In this document: positions 53,301 through 61,753 of the stretch, in pieces
Position numbering within the stretch: position 1 is the stretch's first letter
Layout of the letters: each line of letters opens with the position of its first letter
Translations under genes and position numbers: made by a program
DNA from: CALBTQ01 sp036725605
GTDB lineage: Bacteria > Lernaellota > Lernaellaia > Lernaellales > Lernaellaceae
DNA length: 64,000 nt
Assembly (NCBI GenBank): GCA_036725605.1
Contig: DAIMDW010000020.1
Location: forward strand, 52,802 to 116,801
Direction: 5' to 3'
Notes under the pieces: model-generated
What the model was told of the DNA's origin: nothing
Databases searched by the model: none
What the model saw: the letters and a program-made list of their open reading frames with translations, nothing else

Positions 53301-53468
53301 GTTACCGACAAGCGGCTTTCGGATACGGTGGAAATCACGGTGTTCATCGAGGGAACCGACGAGCGGGGCGAGCGGCGGTCGGCCGGCGGCAAGCTGATTC
53401 TGCGCGGCGCGACGGTCATGCTGCCGGAGCTTTTCGTCGCCGACGCCGGGGAGGAGCGCCATGAGTGA
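50385..53468 (+). CDS. Very large unknown lipoprotein
   Basis: A 1027-aa protein. The signal segment (VRLVGFLLLWSFLAGCGGPS) gives a lipid-modified Cys near residue 37 after a rather long, basic n-region. The rest is rich in beta-strand (Ig-like) patterns such as QFGKYEIRLTGEAFDYYGRRY, PEQGEYLFEFFAVYRDPRG and PGVYRVFTKFWEQ, suggesting stacked beta-sandwich modules. I do not recognise the family. GTG 50382 is an alternative start. It overlaps the next gene by 8 bases, so the two are cotranscribed. Confidence 0.65.
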   Translation: MPSLAHLTGDEKRASFRRCATVRLVGFLLLWSFLAGCGGPSVEWNGDRVTAVGEVYGGDHWRLELTGFHDKLQPGEELDWRVNYLLELDDPAAMRDKIESVVVALAARRVCDAQGRFRDQDGYFSSTYLTPSGLPVDGFQLHIANSAIGGPYRTPLDHLVTVSRDEMRTTSEGLALSVPVRVRLRDDFPPGLYRFELAFYAAVDGLWYQLPALPAVEKGVEYCDRNFEDVFFQKILLPPVGVGSFAQPRMIWTLFTDLNSNGMCGVVAREDAPHFAMSNRIKLQGKYILPCTPDRGVCEYRLEPNLPTVDRRALFMTKTYDYQLLELDWSRGRLSVSVTRPDGAVDDLGTHRFRMKTVYGPRTFSGALKYRFDQFGKYEIRLTGEAFDYYGRRYEAGGTYEVWVAYPLSFATGVKPGNPMRVGGFYSPAATINPPVPAEVTATIRFFPGTHPQDVLEEVYTGRAQRFGYYFPDKSKPMLRFPEQGEYLFEFFAVYRDPRGRVFMGNMKNASVVLADPPSLIVEGLTNPLPEPIPQIVYSLQGGYHNSLPIQFPPHSGEMVYFDGNSRLDQLFNPAMGVRESTGALQSILARHFPPGLMRLNSKSGLEFAFGLSPVAFPGSQESIRHFAQNRDDDTSLLMSTTTEGFSPFEYPESVDRRGYYYIATSRPGFPVYFVVADSTIYENYWYTGRGNYGQTVGAGSRGDQPGDVYWSLVTALFADHEAKQEFYGQYASGGVGRPVGLDPLFYGPPFAQPVTTINGVDLYLYGGVGPSPGTIYETGAVKGVGSIAVPMAPHEAEINVLKPDGTVHACRGRTDFIGNFVCPSGPLIFDHPGVYRVFTKFWEQDKAGTCVGAKDGWYMVYGVEKDSPYRVRFDPSLQGRRVAYDEPLVIAGKVEPPLHDARAYYSIVTPGILMDEGELPVAQNAFGLTFTPSQFGAQFPNLFEHPGLFNDKPPLVRREDWRAFFGNLLTGVTDKRLSDTVEITVFIEGTDERGERRSAGGKLILRGATVMLPELFVADAGEERHE

Positions 53469-53724
53469 ATCCCGGAAAAATCGCCTGGCCTGGCTCGCCG
53501 CCTTTTTCGTGCCGTTCGCCGTCGGTTTGCTGCTGGTCGTCGCGGCCGGCCGCAACGCCAATAATTTATTCGGCTACCTTTTGTGGCTCGACGCTCCCAA
53601 TGAAGATCTGTTCAACATCCTGCGCCTGAACCTGTTTCGCGGTTATTTCTATAGTATTATTCCCCTGCTGCTGGGCGTGGCCGGCCTGGGGTGGATGGCG
53701 TATCGTCGCCGGCAAAAACGCTGA
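53461..53724 (+). CDS. Small two-TM membrane protein
   Basis: An 87-aa protein with hydrophobic segments at about 9-27 (LAWLAAFFVPFAVGLLLVVAAG) and 58-78 (YFYSIIPLLLGVAGLGWMAY). The start overlaps the end of the large lipoprotein gene by 8 bases, implying translational coupling and a physical partnership. It may anchor or chaperone the lipoprotein. Not recognised otherwise. Confidence 0.6.
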   Translation: MSESRKNRLAWLAAFFVPFAVGLLLVVAAGRNANNLFGYLLWLDAPNEDLFNILRLNLFRGYFYSIIPLLLGVAGLGWMAYRRRQKR

Positions 53725-53730
53725 GCGCCG

Positions 53731-54477
53731 TCACCGGGAACAAATCGCCTCGGCGCGGCGCGGCAACGTCGTCAGGTCGCTCGCCACGGCGGTTTCCGGC
53801 GCTTTGGCGGCCATGCGCCGCACCAGTTCTTCCCATTGTTCGTTGGTGCGCCGGTCGCGGCACATGTCCCGGTGCAAAAACCGGATGGTGTGGCAAAGGC
53901 CGCAGTGTTGCGCGAACCGATGGGCGTCGGCGCGTTCCCGCTCCGTGCCGCCGAAGGAACGCCCCTGCTGCCGCCGCTCGATTTCAGTGACGATCAGTTC
54001 GCCTTCCCAGACGCTGACGGCGAAGTTGTTCTGCCGGATGTGTTGACTCACGAGCAGGGTCAGCGTTTCCGGCGGCAGATCGCGGTACGGATCGAGCGCG
54101 TCGGCGCGATGGCATTTGCCGCAGCGCCGTTTGAAAAGCGCGGCGCCGTCGATCGAGCGTTTGCCGATCAGCAGGTCGGTGAGCAGCGCTTGTTTTTCGG
54201 GCGTGATCGTGCGCTCGTCTTCGTGGATTCGAGCCAACATGCGCGCGACGGTATTTTCCCATTCGTGCGGCGCGTTGGCGAACCCCTGCACGTGACGATA
54301 ATCGTGGCAGCGGCCGCATTCGGCCCGCAGCACGTCCCAGCCCTTGGCCGTGCGCCACGACAAGTCTTCGTACGCGGCCATGCCGACAAAAACGTCGAGC
54401 GAAATCACGCCGAGCACCGCCGCCGCGATCCAGGCAAGCAACAATAACCGCCGCCAAATGAATCCTACACCCATCAT
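53731..54477 (-). CDS. Tri-haem c-type cytochrome, membrane-anchored
   Basis: A 248-aa protein with one N-terminal TM (LLLLAWIAAAVLGVISLDVFVGMAAY) and three CxxCH haem-binding motifs: CGRCH (54-58), CGKCH (119-123) and CGLCH (192-196). They are spaced 60-75 residues apart, as in fused mono-haem domains. A Cys206 (DMC) lies outside these motifs. It likely transfers electrons in the periplasm to an unknown partner. The two ATGs at 54477/54474 fit the TM; an earlier TTG start would add 12 residues. It converges with the two-TM gene with only six bases between them. Confidence 0.8.
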   Translation of the reverse strand: MMGVGFIWRRLLLLAWIAAAVLGVISLDVFVGMAAYEDLSWRTAKGWDVLRAECGRCHDYRHVQGFANAPHEWENTVARMLARIHEDERTITPEKQALLTDLLIGKRSIDGAALFKRRCGKCHRADALDPYRDLPPETLTLLVSQHIRQNNFAVSVWEGELIVTEIERRQQGRSFGGTERERADAHRFAQHCGLCHTIRFLHRDMCRDRRTNEQWEELVRRMAAKAPETAVASDLTTLPRRAEAICSR

Positions 54478-54645
54478 CACGCCGACTGTGGCACAGCCCC
54501 CCAAGGGTGTCAATTTCGGTGAACGGACAAATGGTTAATGGAAAGGAAGCTTGTCTCTTCTTGCAAGATATATTTTGTTCTTGTAATCTCAACTGATTGT
54601 TAGTCGATAGGTGAAGGGAAGAAGAAATAAATTAAAGGGTTTTTA

Positions 54646-56448
54646 ATGAGAATTACATATTTTAGAATTGAGAATATTCGAAATATCAGATTAGCTGAGT
54701 GTGATAATCCCCCTGATTTTATGGTGATATGTGGTGGTAATGGCTGTGGGAAAAGTGCTCTGTTGAATGCTCTTATGACGGCAAAAGAAAATGCTGCTCC
54801 TTATGGAAATTTTCAAATTGATCCGAGATTAGTCTCTGCGGATTGTGAAAAGGCAGTAATAAACTTACATATCGTGTTTAATGAAATCGAACAAGAATGG
54901 TACAAGGAAAAGTACAATCAGAATTGCCCAGAATCTGATGAGATTGTTGTTGAAATAGATAATAAGGGGAGAGCTCGAACAAAAAAAACATCACGATATA
55001 CAGGGGCATTGTTAAGTAATTATTCTAGAAAATATGAAAAATCACCGGGATTTTTTGACTATATAGATGCGTTTAGATCTACTAATAATAAAAAACAATT
55101 ATCGACGTGGAACCCAACAACTTTAAATGATAATCATTTTAAACAAACATTAAGTATATCTGGAATTGGAAAATTTCTTCAAACGAAAGAATACCTTGCC
55201 TCACTAGTTATGCATGATTTGCAACACATCCAAACATCACAAAAAAATGGCATACTAGAATATCCAGATTCACTTAAGGATATAAAATCATTTTTCAACA
55301 GTTTCTTTGCCCCACTGAAATTCCACGAGGTTAGAATTGATAAATCTCCATTTGAATTTTCAATAAAAACGCCAAGGGGTCTTATTGATATCGATGATCT
55401 AAGTGCTGGAGAAAAGGAAGTATTTAATGTGTATGTTAGATTTCATCAATTACGACCAACTGGCGCAGTCATCTTGTTTGATGAAGCTGATGCCCATCTC
55501 CATCCAGATCTTGAAAGAAAATATTTACATCTATTAAAAGAATTAGGTGAAGGAAACCAAATATGGTTGACGACCCATTCACCAGAAATGATGATAGCAG
55601 CAGGACATGATAATCTATTTACAATAATAAAAGAACCGTCAGCGGGAGAAAATCAGTTTGTGCAGGTGACTAGTTCAGAGTCTTTATACAATTCCTTATC
55701 TGAAATAATGGGCTCAAGAGGATTAATTAGTTTTAATCAGCGAATAGTTTTTATTGAAGGCAAAGAATCGTCAGCGGACCGCGAAATATATGAGAAATTT
55801 TTCCCTGCAAATCAATACCTTGTATCTTTTGTACCTGCTGGAGACTCTGGAGTTGTAAGAAAAACTGCCGAAAGAGTCAACGAGTTGCTCTCTTCATCAA
55901 TTGGCTTTCAGCATTATTATTCAATAGTCGATGGAGATATCGAACGATTTATTCAGGCTCCCATTAATGATCGATTGTTTAAGTTGCCCGTCTATCATGT
56001 TGAGAATTTCTTATTGAATAATCAAGCAATACTAAAAGCAACACATGACTTATTGGGGAAAACGAGCCCTTTTACTAACGAGAATGACGTTGAAAAAATG
56101 TTACGTGAATTATTATATGATGATGCGCATTTAAAACCTTTTACTAAAGCTTTGTATGATTCAAAAATAGCAAAAATTGCAAAACAAGCGTATGATAATA
56201 TCTATAAGAAAACATTTTTCAATCCACCTCATATTGATTTCGCCGATACAGAAAATGAAGCTAAAGTAATGCTTGAAAATGCGTTGAATGATAATTCATG
56301 GCGAAAAATTTGTAAGGGTCGTGATTTAATTAAGGCATTGAGCTATAAATTAGCCATAAAATACGAACATCTGCGAAACGATATAATTGCAAATATTATG
56401 GAAACGCCGAATGAACTTAGAGAGATAATGCAAAGGATCATGCAATGA
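54646..56448 (+). CDS. ABC-type ATPase fused to a Toprim/DUF4435-like nuclease domain (PARIS/OLD-like)
   Basis: A 600-aa protein. The ATPase half has Walker A GGNGCGKS (30-37), the ABC signature DLSAGEKEV (about 252-260), Walker B AVILFDEADAH (about 273-283) and the H-switch TTHSPE (about 310). From about 368 a Toprim-like domain begins: the acidic IEGKESSADREIYEKFF, then VDGDIE (about 429-434) with the DxD acids, then YHVENFLLN, similar to the ENYLL motif of DUF4435. This is the arrangement of a fused AriA-AriB PARIS protein or an OLD nuclease. PARIS uses the Toprim part as an antiphage nuclease against tRNA. It is far more AT-rich than the backbone. Confidence 0.7.
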   Translation: MRITYFRIENIRNIRLAECDNPPDFMVICGGNGCGKSALLNALMTAKENAAPYGNFQIDPRLVSADCEKAVINLHIVFNEIEQEWYKEKYNQNCPESDEIVVEIDNKGRARTKKTSRYTGALLSNYSRKYEKSPGFFDYIDAFRSTNNKKQLSTWNPTTLNDNHFKQTLSISGIGKFLQTKEYLASLVMHDLQHIQTSQKNGILEYPDSLKDIKSFFNSFFAPLKFHEVRIDKSPFEFSIKTPRGLIDIDDLSAGEKEVFNVYVRFHQLRPTGAVILFDEADAHLHPDLERKYLHLLKELGEGNQIWLTTHSPEMMIAAGHDNLFTIIKEPSAGENQFVQVTSSESLYNSLSEIMGSRGLISFNQRIVFIEGKESSADREIYEKFFPANQYLVSFVPAGDSGVVRKTAERVNELLSSSIGFQHYYSIVDGDIERFIQAPINDRLFKLPVYHVENFLLNNQAILKATHDLLGKTSPFTNENDVEKMLRELLYDDAHLKPFTKALYDSKIAKIAKQAYDNIYKKTFFNPPHIDFADTENEAKVMLENALNDNSWRKICKGRDLIKALSYKLAIKYEHLRNDIIANIMETPNELREIMQRIMQ

Positions 56449-56614
56449 AAAAAATAGCTAGAAAATGGATTCCATAGCTAAAATTCTCAATCATTGTGGA
56501 CCGAAAATGAAAAATTAGGAATTATCGCCATGGAAATGTGAAAAGTTATTTCATTTATTATTAGATAACTGTCTATAAGTTGAAATGTAAAAGTCAACCT
56601 CTAGCCGTACAGTC

Positions 56615-57727
56615 CGCCTTCTCAGGTTGATGGTTATTATGCTGCCGGTTTTGGTTTCTCCTTTCTGATTTGTTTTCCCAATTCGACGGTTTCGAACGGG
56701 CGTCGTCCCATGTTGCGATAGCCGCGGTGTGGGCGTTCGTAGTTGTAGTGGTGTAGCCAGGCATCAAGATCCTTTTGCAACGCCTCTACCGACTCGTAAA
56801 ACGTCTGGCGAAACGCCGTGCGGAAAAACTCATCCAAAATGGATCGATTGAAGCGCTCGACGAAACCGTTGGTACGCGGACAACCGACCTTGGTCGTACG
56901 GTGCTCGATGTCGTTGAGCTCCAAAAAGATTTCATACAGATGAATCATCGGTCGGCCTTTGTACTCGGTGCCGTTGTCGGTGAGGATCGCCCCGATCGGC
57001 AACCCAAGCTCATCGTAGAACGGCAGCACGCGATCGTACAGGATATCCACCGCCGTTTCCGGACGTTTGCTGGTGTAGAGCTTGCCGAAAGCAAAACTGC
57101 CAAAGGTATCAATCACCGCCTGCAAATACACCCGTCCGACGCCCTTGAGCCGACCGACGTAAAACGTGTCCTGGCTCAGTAACTGTCCGGGATAACTGCT
57201 TTCTACGTGACGTTCGCGGAAACTGGGGTTGGCTTTTTCGATCAGGCGGATCTGCTCGACGGTCAGCTCGAAGCCAGCCTCTTTGGCCGCTTTTTCTTCC
57301 AGCTTCAGCAGCCGCTTGTAGCGGGTTTCCATCTCTTCTTTCAGCCACAGATTGCGCACCGACGAGGGACTGACTTACACGCTCTCCAGCCGCAGTTGAT
57401 CGGCGATGCGCTGGTGGCCGAAGGTCGGATGCGCCAGCGACAGATCGATGATCTTCCGTTTCGTTTCCGCCGATAGTTCATGTGGCATCGCGCCGGGAAT
57501 CGGTGGCTTGTCGATCAAACCGTCGAAACCATGCACCTGAAAGGCACGCTTGTACTCGTAGAACTGGCTGCGCGAGACGCCATGCATGCGGCAGGCTTTT
57601 GAGATGTTGCCCAATTTTTCCGCGACCTGTAACAAGGTCAGCCTCTTTTGTGCTACTTTCTTCTTTGCGGTCATTTGTTCCTCCTCAGGAGTTGGGGGTT
57701 GGTATTTCCAACATACCTGAGAAGGCG
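56615..57727 (-). mobile_element. IS481-like insertion sequence
   Basis: Terminal inverted repeats CGCCTTCTCAGGT (left, 56615-56627) and ACCTGAGAAGGCG (right, 57715-57727) flank the disrupted transposase gene. The IR can be extended outward with mismatches (GTACAGTC / GTGCGGTC), so the true ends may lie a few bases further out; I see no clear target duplication. The GC content is backbone-like, unlike the ATPase to its left. Inserted between the ATPase gene and the rhs gene. Confidence 0.72.
56637..57674 (-). pseudogene. IS481-family transposase with an in-frame stop
   Basis: The N-terminal part (from ATG 57674, after GAGGAGG) encodes an HTH (ISKACRMHGVSRSQFYEYKRAF, HPTFGHQRIADQL). A TAA at 57375-57377 interrupts it, and the same frame continues as VSPSSVRNLW into the rve/DDE catalytic core: QDTFYVG, ILTDNGTEY (second Asp) and CPRTNGFVERFN (the Glu), then HHYNYERPHRGY. 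A single change from TAC/TAT (Tyr) to TAA would explain it, so the copy is probably inactive unless stop read-through occurs. The element itself is otherwise intact. Confidence 0.75.
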
Positions 57728-57735
57728 ACCGCACG

Positions 57736-57761
57736 CCGCCCCTGGGCTCGCCCAGGGGCGG
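57736..57761. other. Perfect GC hairpin between the IS and rhs
   Basis: CGCCCCTGGG and CCCAGGGGCG form a perfect 10-bp stem around CTCG (11 bp with one further outer pair). No T-run follows. It resembles the GC hairpin family at 25458 and 36750. Confidence 0.5.
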
Positions 57762-57829
57762 TGTTCCCGATCAAATCTGTGACGGGAATGCTGCCGACTG
57801 ACTGTCCGGGAAGAGGGTAACTAATTCAC

Positions 57830-60436
57830 TTGTATAGTACAACCACTTTTTATGATGCCGATGGTCGCGAAAATCGCAAACTGCTCAGCGACGGTTCCGA
57901 AGAGCGGTATTTGTATGACTCATATGGGCGAAAAATCTTCACAACGATTGTACCGGTAGCGACTTCACAAAATCCATTTCCGGAACCGACCTACTACATT
58001 CAACATGAATACGATGTGGACGGCAACAAAACCAAAGATGTTTACCCTGAAGTCTATTTCGGCGACGAGGCATACGAAATTTCGTACGAATATGATGACG
58101 GCGGCCGGATGGTTTCCACCACGAATGGAAATAATGTCACCACTCTCATGGAGTACGACATTTTCGATAATCTGAGCGTTATCAATCCGCCGGACACTGA
58201 TTACGACATTTATCTGGACTACGATATCAACAACAAGATGACCCGCTACGCCGTTGGCGATTACGAAATGCTCTTCTCGTACAATGGTCATGGTGAGTTG
58301 GAATCGGTCCAAAGCCCCGATTTCGGAATAATGCAAGTTACAAGAGAATCAATAAGTGGCGGAAACCGTGAAACCACGACTTATAATGAAAACAGAACCG
58401 AGGTTGTTGAGCGTGACTATTCGCAGCGTTTGACAAATCGCTATTTTAGTGAACCGGGAAAAGAGGACGAAGAGATTATTTACAGCAACGATTTATCGGA
58501 TGTCTCCTATGGATTGGGGCGACTGGGGCAGGTCGAAGAACGCGTCGATGGAGACACGGTAGGTGTACATAATCTCCAATATGATGCCGCCGGTCGAGTT
58601 GTACGGCATAACCACAGCTTCGCCGGCCGTCTCTGGCCCATGGTGCAGGAATATCGTGCTGACGGAGCGCTTGAATCGATTACCTATCCCACCGGTACGG
58701 AAATCAATTACTCGCCAAATAATGATGAATGGGGGCAGCCGGGGCAGATCACGATTCGAAAGAATGGTGAATCGCTGACCTTGGCTACCTTGAATTATTT
58801 GCCCGGTGGCGGCCCGCTGGCTCAACTTAATTACTTTGAAGGAACTCTCTATCAGACCATTCAGTACGATCGAGCGTATCGAACGAAATCGGTTCAGGTT
58901 GTTCACAATGACCTGTTGACTGAAGATGACATCATTCTCAATCGTCAGTACGCATACGATAGCGCGGGAAACATTACCGGGATCAGTGATCTCGTCGATT
59001 CTTCAATGTCATGGACCTATGCCTACGACCCGGCCAACCGCTTGACCTCGGCCACGGCGCAGGATGCCGCCAACGGCGTGTACACCTTTGGCTATGGCGA
59101 TGATGGTCTGGGCAATCGTCAAACCTATTCGGCGAATGGCGATGCGTATACCTATACCTACGGCGATGGTTCTCCCAACCGCTTGGTGCAAGTGGCGGGC
59201 CCGGGTGGTCAAAACGTGACCTATACTTATGATTCAGAAGGGCGCATTACCGGTCGCAACGGCGACATTTTCACTTACGATGCCAAGGGGCGATTGGATC
59301 ATTTTGAAAATGCTGATCATTCAAAAGTAGCCTATTATCAATATGATTACCTTGGTCGGCGCATTGTTAAGGGTGTCGCCAACAAAACAATAACGTTATT
59401 TCATTATGACCAACAGGGTCGTCTGATCGCCGAGACCGACATGGACGGCAATGTGCAGGTCGAGTACATCTGGCTCGATTGGCGGCCGATCGCGATGATC
59501 GTGCCCGGCGGATCCACGCCCGATGACGATACGGTTGATGACGACGTGATCGACGATGACACCGTGGACGACGATACGATTGATGACGATACGACTGACG
59601 ACGACTCGGCGGATGACGATACCGGCGATGATGATGACGACGATTGTGGCGGTTGCAATAGCGGCGACGATCTCTTGGAAAATTTGTTCGAACAAGATAA
59701 AATGGGCGTCATGGAGCAGGATTACGAAGTCTATGCCATTCACACCGACCACCTGGGCTCGCCGGTGGCGGTCAGCGATATGAGCGGGCAGGTGGTGTGG
59801 ACGCACCGCTTCTCGCCCTTCGGCAAGACGATCGAACTCAACGAAGACGTCGACGGCGACGGCGTCAAACTGACCCTCAACCTGCGCTTCCCCGGCCAGT
59901 ACTACGACGCCGAATCCGGCCTGCACTACAACTGGCACCGGTATTATGACCCCGAAACGGGGCGATTTTTTCAACATGATTGCGAGCAGGGAAATTATTT
60001 GACTAATTATGTCTATACCGGACAAAATCCAATCAAATATTCAGATAGAAAAGGACTATATTGGACTGGACAGGTTACGTTCGGAACTTGTTGCATTCCT
60101 GTTGACGTTGGCAATCCAATGGATGGCGACTGGTATAGGAAGATAGTTACTATTACTCAAACTTTCCGGATTTGTCAGTGTAATTGGAGATGTGATTGTC
60201 CAGGATGCAATTTGTGGCCAAGCGATTCTGATGATCCATATTGGCAAAAGGCTAATCATGGAACAACGAATGGTTTTAGTAGTGGTGGTGATCAGGGAGC
60301 GAATTCAGATATTGAAAATGCTGAAGGATGTGCCTGTGGCATTCCTTCCTGTCCAAAAGATGGGGTATTGAATGGACACTGTGACAATGAAGACCAAGTA
60401 TGTGAACCTCCATTTCTGCGCGTACCATCTAGATAA
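57830..60436 (+). CDS. RHS/YD-repeat protein with Asp-rich insert (5' truncated)
   Basis: An 868-codon frame opens just after a TAA and begins with a weak TTG. The first residues (TTFYDADGRENRKLL) are already inside a YD repeat, so the N-terminal part of the gene is missing. About 12 YD repeats follow (YEYDDGGRMVS, YDSEGRITGR, YDAKGRLDHF, YDYLGRRIVK). Residues about 564-607 form an Asp-rich module ending DDDCGGC. Next is the RHS core: HTDHLGSPVAVSDMSG, FPGQYYDAESGLHYN and YDPETGRFFQHD. The C-terminal ~130 residues are Cys-rich (CQCNWRCDCPGC, CACGIPSCP) and are probably the variable toxin tip. Confidence 0.8.
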   Translation: MYSTTTFYDADGRENRKLLSDGSEERYLYDSYGRKIFTTIVPVATSQNPFPEPTYYIQHEYDVDGNKTKDVYPEVYFGDEAYEISYEYDDGGRMVSTTNGNNVTTLMEYDIFDNLSVINPPDTDYDIYLDYDINNKMTRYAVGDYEMLFSYNGHGELESVQSPDFGIMQVTRESISGGNRETTTYNENRTEVVERDYSQRLTNRYFSEPGKEDEEIIYSNDLSDVSYGLGRLGQVEERVDGDTVGVHNLQYDAAGRVVRHNHSFAGRLWPMVQEYRADGALESITYPTGTEINYSPNNDEWGQPGQITIRKNGESLTLATLNYLPGGGPLAQLNYFEGTLYQTIQYDRAYRTKSVQVVHNDLLTEDDIILNRQYAYDSAGNITGISDLVDSSMSWTYAYDPANRLTSATAQDAANGVYTFGYGDDGLGNRQTYSANGDAYTYTYGDGSPNRLVQVAGPGGQNVTYTYDSEGRITGRNGDIFTYDAKGRLDHFENADHSKVAYYQYDYLGRRIVKGVANKTITLFHYDQQGRLIAETDMDGNVQVEYIWLDWRPIAMIVPGGSTPDDDTVDDDVIDDDTVDDDTIDDDTTDDDSADDDTGDDDDDDCGGCNSGDDLLENLFEQDKMGVMEQDYEVYAIHTDHLGSPVAVSDMSGQVVWTHRFSPFGKTIELNEDVDGDGVKLTLNLRFPGQYYDAESGLHYNWHRYYDPETGRFFQHDCEQGNYLTNYVYTGQNPIKYSDRKGLYWTGQVTFGTCCIPVDVGNPMDGDWYRKIVTITQTFRICQCNWRCDCPGCNLWPSDSDDPYWQKANHGTTNGFSSGGDQGANSDIENAEGCACGIPSCPKDGVLNGHCDNEDQVCEPPFLRVPSR

Positions 60437-61037
60437 AATTCTTATTTGTCTTCTTACCATCCTATTATTATGTGGATGCGAGAAGCGACAGGAATTTAAC
60501 TGGGAATTACGCGCAAAGGTGGAAAAAACTTGGTTGAAATACTCTAAGCACCCATTAGTAGGTAAACAAATGGATGAGCAATTTGGGATGCAATCATATC
60601 GATTAGCATCCAAGAAGGCTGTGACCCTGCAAATAATGGATGAGTTTTTTACGACAATGCAACAGACTTTAACAACGGATTCTTATCTCCACGATACAGA
60701 GTTGCACGATTCGAGTGTTTTCCGGGGGAATTGGTATGCTTATTCGTCCTTGGGGCGAATCTATGGTTCGATATATGAGCTTCCAGCCGAGGCGATAGAT
60801 GAAAGTAAATCATTCGAAATAATGAGGATTCATACCTATTATCATCCAATAACAAACGATGGGATTGTTTTACTCAGTTCCGGGAAAATTCCTAGAGAAG
60901 AATTCTTGAGCGGCCTGGTTGATAAAGACCGTATGAAAAAATTTCCCGTATATCTGACAATTTATTTGGATAACGATTTTAAAAAGTTTCAGAAGTTTAT
61001 GATAGAGAATGGAAATAGAAACCTAAATAATTATTAA
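60372..61037 (+). CDS. Putative lipoprotein, candidate immunity protein for the Rhs tip
   Basis: A 221-aa protein whose start overlaps the rhs 3' end by 65 bases. The hydrophobic segment (ILICLLTILLLCG^CEK) looks like a lipobox, placing it in the periplasm. No family recognised. Genes directly behind an Rhs tip are often the cognate immunity, and overlap with the tip gene fits. ATG 60387 is an alternative start. AT-rich. Confidence 0.55.
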   Translation: MDTVTMKTKYVNLHFCAYHLDKILICLLTILLLCGCEKRQEFNWELRAKVEKTWLKYSKHPLVGKQMDEQFGMQSYRLASKKAVTLQIMDEFFTTMQQTLTTDSYLHDTELHDSSVFRGNWYAYSSLGRIYGSIYELPAEAIDESKSFEIMRIHTYYHPITNDGIVLLSSGKIPREEFLSGLVDKDRMKKFPVYLTIYLDNDFKKFQKFMIENGNRNLNNY

Positions 61038-61294
61038 TATTTATTCCGAATGATTCAATGAAGAAATGGATACTACATTTGCGAGATTTATCAGTGGGGC
61101 CATTGAAGAAACGGTTATTTATAAGCGGTATATATCGTCAAGGTTCCAACCGACTCAGAGTGTAGGCGTAGATTATCGACCATATACCGTTGAATGATTT
61201 TTATGCCACCCGTGAGGAGTGGTATGAACTCACTGACAGTTCGAAACAGTGACTATGTGTTCGCAATCAATAAGTCTTTCATGAAAATATTTTC
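61038..61294. other. AT-rich gap, no gene seen
   Basis: No frame with a ribosome site or recognisable product. It separates the first rhs unit from the first 459-base direct repeat. Confidence 0.4.
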
Positions 61295-61753
61295 CACCCC
61301 TGGTATGAATGATTCCACCGGTCGGAGTCCCAATCGTTTCGAGCCCACCCCCGTTTAATCTGATCATCCAATGAAAGGAGTTGTGCCATGAACAAGTCGG
61401 GAGAGTTGTGTACGCGCATCCGGCGGTTGGCCGAGGAACTGACCTTGAGCCGGAGAAGGTCTTGATAATTTATTTGAACAATGTATACTTGCTTCGATGG
61501 AACGAACTCACCCAGCGGATGACTTTTTTTTCGACCACCTGGGCACGCCGGTGGCGGTCAGCGACCTGAGCGGGCAGGTGGTCTGGACGCACCGCTTCTC
61601 GCCCTTTGGCAAGACGATCGAACTCAACGAAGACGTCGACGGCGACGGCGTCAAACTGACCCTCAACCTGCGCTTCCCCGGCCAGTACTACGACGCCGAA
61701 TCCGGCCTGCACTACAACTGGCACCGGTATTATGATCCGGAAACGGGGCGGTA
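61295..61753 (+). repeat. 459-base direct repeat, copy 1 (orphan Rhs core)
   Basis: The segment is matched at identical length by 63069-63527. It contains a leader with AAAGGAG, a 25-codon frame, the ATG of an orphan Rhs tip and its core. By eye there are about 11 substitutions in the first ~220 bases and almost none in the core part. The core also matches the 3' part of the gene at 57830. Confidence 0.85.
61388..61465 (+). CDS. 25-codon leader frame in repeat copy 1
   Basis: MNKSGELCTRIRRLAEEL, then LSRRRS and TGA. AAAGGAG lies 7 bases upstream of the ATG, so it could be translated. Copy 2 has the same frame with five amino-acid changes. It may be a leader peptide or the 5' remnant of a deleted gene. 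Confidence 0.4.
   Translation: MNKSGELCTRIRRLAEELTLSRRRS

Noticed and set aside
61381..61569. 62-codon frame overlapping the orphan tip 1 start
   Set aside because: It runs out of frame through the conserved Rhs core; the 25-codon frame at 61388 has the better ribosome site.
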